Below, in pieces: positions 62,629-64,000 of a stretch of 64,000 nt of DNA. Position numbers and translations under genes: made by a program. This DNA comes from Halorubrum distributum JCM 10118. Lineage in GTDB: Archaea; Halobacteriota; Halobacteria; Halobacteriales; Haloferacaceae. Under the pieces are notes generated by a model. That model ran no database searches. It was not told the origin of the DNA and saw only the letters and a list, made by a program, of their open reading frames with translations. The stretch lies in contig NZ_AOJN01000049.1 in NCBI RefSeq assembly GCF_000337335.1, positions 62,001 through 126,000 of the forward strand, given 5' to 3'. How positions within the stretch are numbered: position 1 is the stretch's first letter; every line of letters begins with the position of its first letter.

Positions 62629-63684
62629 TCAGCTCGGCGCGTACCCCTCGCCGTCCTCGGTGTCGAGGAAGGCGGTGAGGAGGTCGACCGCGGCCTCGAC
62701 GTCGCGCGCGTCGGCCGTCTCGACGGCGGAGTGGTGGTACCGGACGGGGACGGAGAGGGCGCCGACCGGTCGTGCGCCTCCGGCGTGCTGGAGCGCGCCG
62801 GCGTCGGTCCCGATGTTCCGAGCCACCTCGCGCTGGAAGGCGATTCCGCGCTCCTCCGCGAGGGACTCGAGCCGTTCGACGACCCCGGGCGTCGGGACGA
62901 CGCTCGCGTCCTTCCGCTTCACGCCCACGCCGTCGCCGAGCTTCGATATCGCGTCCGCGGGGTCGACGCCGGGGTACGACTGCTCGAGCGTCCCGTCGAT
63001 CGCGACGGCCAGGTCCGGGTCGACGTCTACACCCAGGGCGGCCGCGCCCCGCAGGCCGACCTCCTCCTGAACGGTCGCGGCGTAGTGAACCGTCACGTCG
63101 GGATCCGCGCGCCGCGCGGCCTCCAGCAGCACGTACACGCCCGCGCGGTCGTCGAGCGAGGAGCCGGCGACGCACCGCCCGATCTCTCGGAGGTCGCCGT
63201 CGAACGTGACGACGTCGCCGACGCGGAACGTCTCGGCGGCCGCCGCGGGGTCGAGCCCGGTGAACACGTGCGCGTCGTCGAGCGTCCACTCGTCCGGCGC
63301 CGCCTCGGCGGCCGTGTGCGCTGCCGTGACGCCGACCACCGCGCCGTACTCCCCGTCCTCGGCGTGGACGGTGACCGGGTGGCCGCGGAGCGCGTCCGGG
63401 TTCCAGCCGCCGAGCGGCTCTACGGAGAGGAAGCCGTCGTCGTCGACGTCGCTCACGACGAGCCCGATCTCGTCCATGTGCGCGGCGACGAGCACCTCGT
63501 AGCCGGGAGTCGCGTCGCCCTCGGCGGTCGCGACGACGTTGCCCATCGCGTCCGTCCGCACGGCGTCGACGGGGGGAAGTTCGTCTCGCACGACGTCCCG
63601 GACGCCGTCCTCGCGACCGACCGGCCCGGGGGCGTCCGCCAGTCGCGCGAGCAGGTCGAAGTTGAGCGTGGGGTTCGCGGTCAC
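62629..63684 (-). CDS. M42-family metallo-aminopeptidase/glutamyl aminopeptidase
   Basis: A 351-residue zinc peptidase of the FrvX/tetrahedral (TET) aminopeptidase type. Metal ligands and catalytic residues are expected in VAAHMDEIG (near 66-74), SSLDDRAG (near 175-182), the general-base TVQEEVGLRGA (near 207-217), and AVAIDGT (near 229). A GTG at 63684 begins the family N-terminus. The frame is open upstream to 63888, but that extension is Arg/Gly-rich, unlike the acidic protein body. Confidence 0.93.
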   Translation of the reverse strand: MTANPTLNFDLLARLADAPGPVGREDGVRDVVRDELPPVDAVRTDAMGNVVATAEGDATPGYEVLVAAHMDEIGLVVSDVDDDGFLSVEPLGGWNPDALRGHPVTVHAEDGEYGAVVGVTAAHTAAEAAPDEWTLDDAHVFTGLDPAAAAETFRVGDVVTFDGDLREIGRCVAGSSLDDRAGVYVLLEAARRADPDVTVHYAATVQEEVGLRGAAALGVDVDPDLAVAIDGTLEQSYPGVDPADAISKLGDGVGVKRKDASVVPTPGVVERLESLAEERGIAFQREVARNIGTDAGALQHAGGARPVGALSVPVRYHHSAVETADARDVEAAVDLLTAFLDTEDGEGYAPS

Positions 63685-63835
63685 GTCCCGACCCTTGCGG
63701 GTCGCGCGTGAAAGTCCGGGGGTCGCGGCAGAACGGGGGCTCCCGCGATCCGCTCGGCGGGACGCAGCGCCGAGCGCCCGCTCCGCCCCGAGGCGAGGCC
63801 TTTTAACCGGCGCGTCACCTCCGTTCCCGTAACCG

Positions 63836-64000
63836 ATGGACCTCCTCGTCGTCGGCGCCGGTGAGATCGGACGCTGGGTCGCCGACACCGTTTCGGCCGA
63901 CGCCGCGCCCGTCGACGCGAGCGTCGCGTTCGCCGACCGCGACCCGTCCGTGGCGGCCGACGCCGCGGCGGGTCGCGACGCCCGGACGGTCGACGCAGAC
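63836..64000 (+). CDS. Prephenate dehydrogenase (TyrA), N-terminal fragment at window edge
   Basis: Only the first 55 codons are present. The start MDLLVVGAGEIGRWVADTV is the NAD-binding Rossmann strand and GxGxxG (7-12) that opens haloarchaeal TyrA proteins, which convert prephenate to 4-hydroxyphenylpyruvate in tyrosine synthesis. The following region DASVAFADRDPSV fits the second strand. A TTTTAACC box lies about 31 nt before the ATG. Another small Rossmann oxidoreductase cannot be excluded on this fragment. Confidence 0.7.
   Translation, partial: MDLLVVGAGEIGRWVADTVSADAAPVDASVAFADRDPSVAADAAAGRDARTVDAD

Overview
This window is chromosomal DNA from a halophilic archaeon of the class Halobacteria, probably Halorubrum or a close relative (the genus is a guess). 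The evidence is a GC content near 70 percent, acidic predicted proteins, TTTAWA-type TATA boxes about 27 nt before many start codons (leaderless genes), and archaeal genes: aIF2-beta, the initiator tRNA, GatCA, Dph2 and Dph6, phosphopantoate-beta-alanine ligase, Trk, and a haloarchaeal glucose dehydrogenase beside GfcR. There are no rRNA genes, transposases, integrases or CRISPR arrays.

Layout. 1-8.8 kb: a cut metallophosphoesterase, msrA, ribH, an aminotransferase, a Usp protein, a gatC-gatA cluster with two haloarchaeal unknowns, a SHOCT membrane protein, a YhbY RNA-binding protein and an MscS channel. 8.9-15.3 kb: a potassium module of trkA, two trkH paralogues and two Usp proteins. 15.3-22 kb: methylmalonyl-CoA mutase large subunit, two CoA-synthesis genes (phosphopantoate-beta-alanine ligase and coaBC), an Lrp regulator and a DUF63 protein. 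22.1-31.4 kb: a nine-gene overlapping Mrp/Mnh cation/proton antiporter operon. It has a Usp-like domain fused to subunit E, a split-off MbhD/MbhE module and three antiporter-type subunits. 31.5-38.7 kb: small regulators, an NRDE protein, gdh-gfcR, a monothiol glutaredoxin, a cystathionine gamma-synthase/lyase and Dph6. 38.8-48 kb: glutamate dehydrogenase, a CitE-type lyase divergent from a MaoC protein, a CYTH protein, an FKBP isomerase, a RecA-like ATPase with a lost P-loop, a MinD-like ATPase, a YlbF protein, an esterase and Dph2. 48-64 kb: membrane and regulatory small genes, a MetE-like protein, a histidine kinase, an XPD-type helicase, an M24 protein with altered metal ligands, aIF2-beta next to tRNA-iMet, an acyl-CoA ligase, a DsbA-like lipoprotein, an MFS carrier, an M42 peptidase and the start of a prephenate dehydrogenase.

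The most unusual content is a family of six dispersed intergenic elements of about 250-330 bp (A 538-790, B 1554-1882, C 11951-12191, D 20394-20653, E 35001-35310, F 41127-41393). Each has a TATA-like box in front, fixed sequence blocks, and up to three helices whose sequences differ between copies but remain paired. This pattern suggests a selected structured RNA. Several copies end in 54-57 bp tail units carrying further TTTATAA boxes, and two copies share an inserted pair of hairpins. A short possible 5-prime remnant lies at 48146-48180. I do not recognise the family, and no function can be assigned from the sequence alone.
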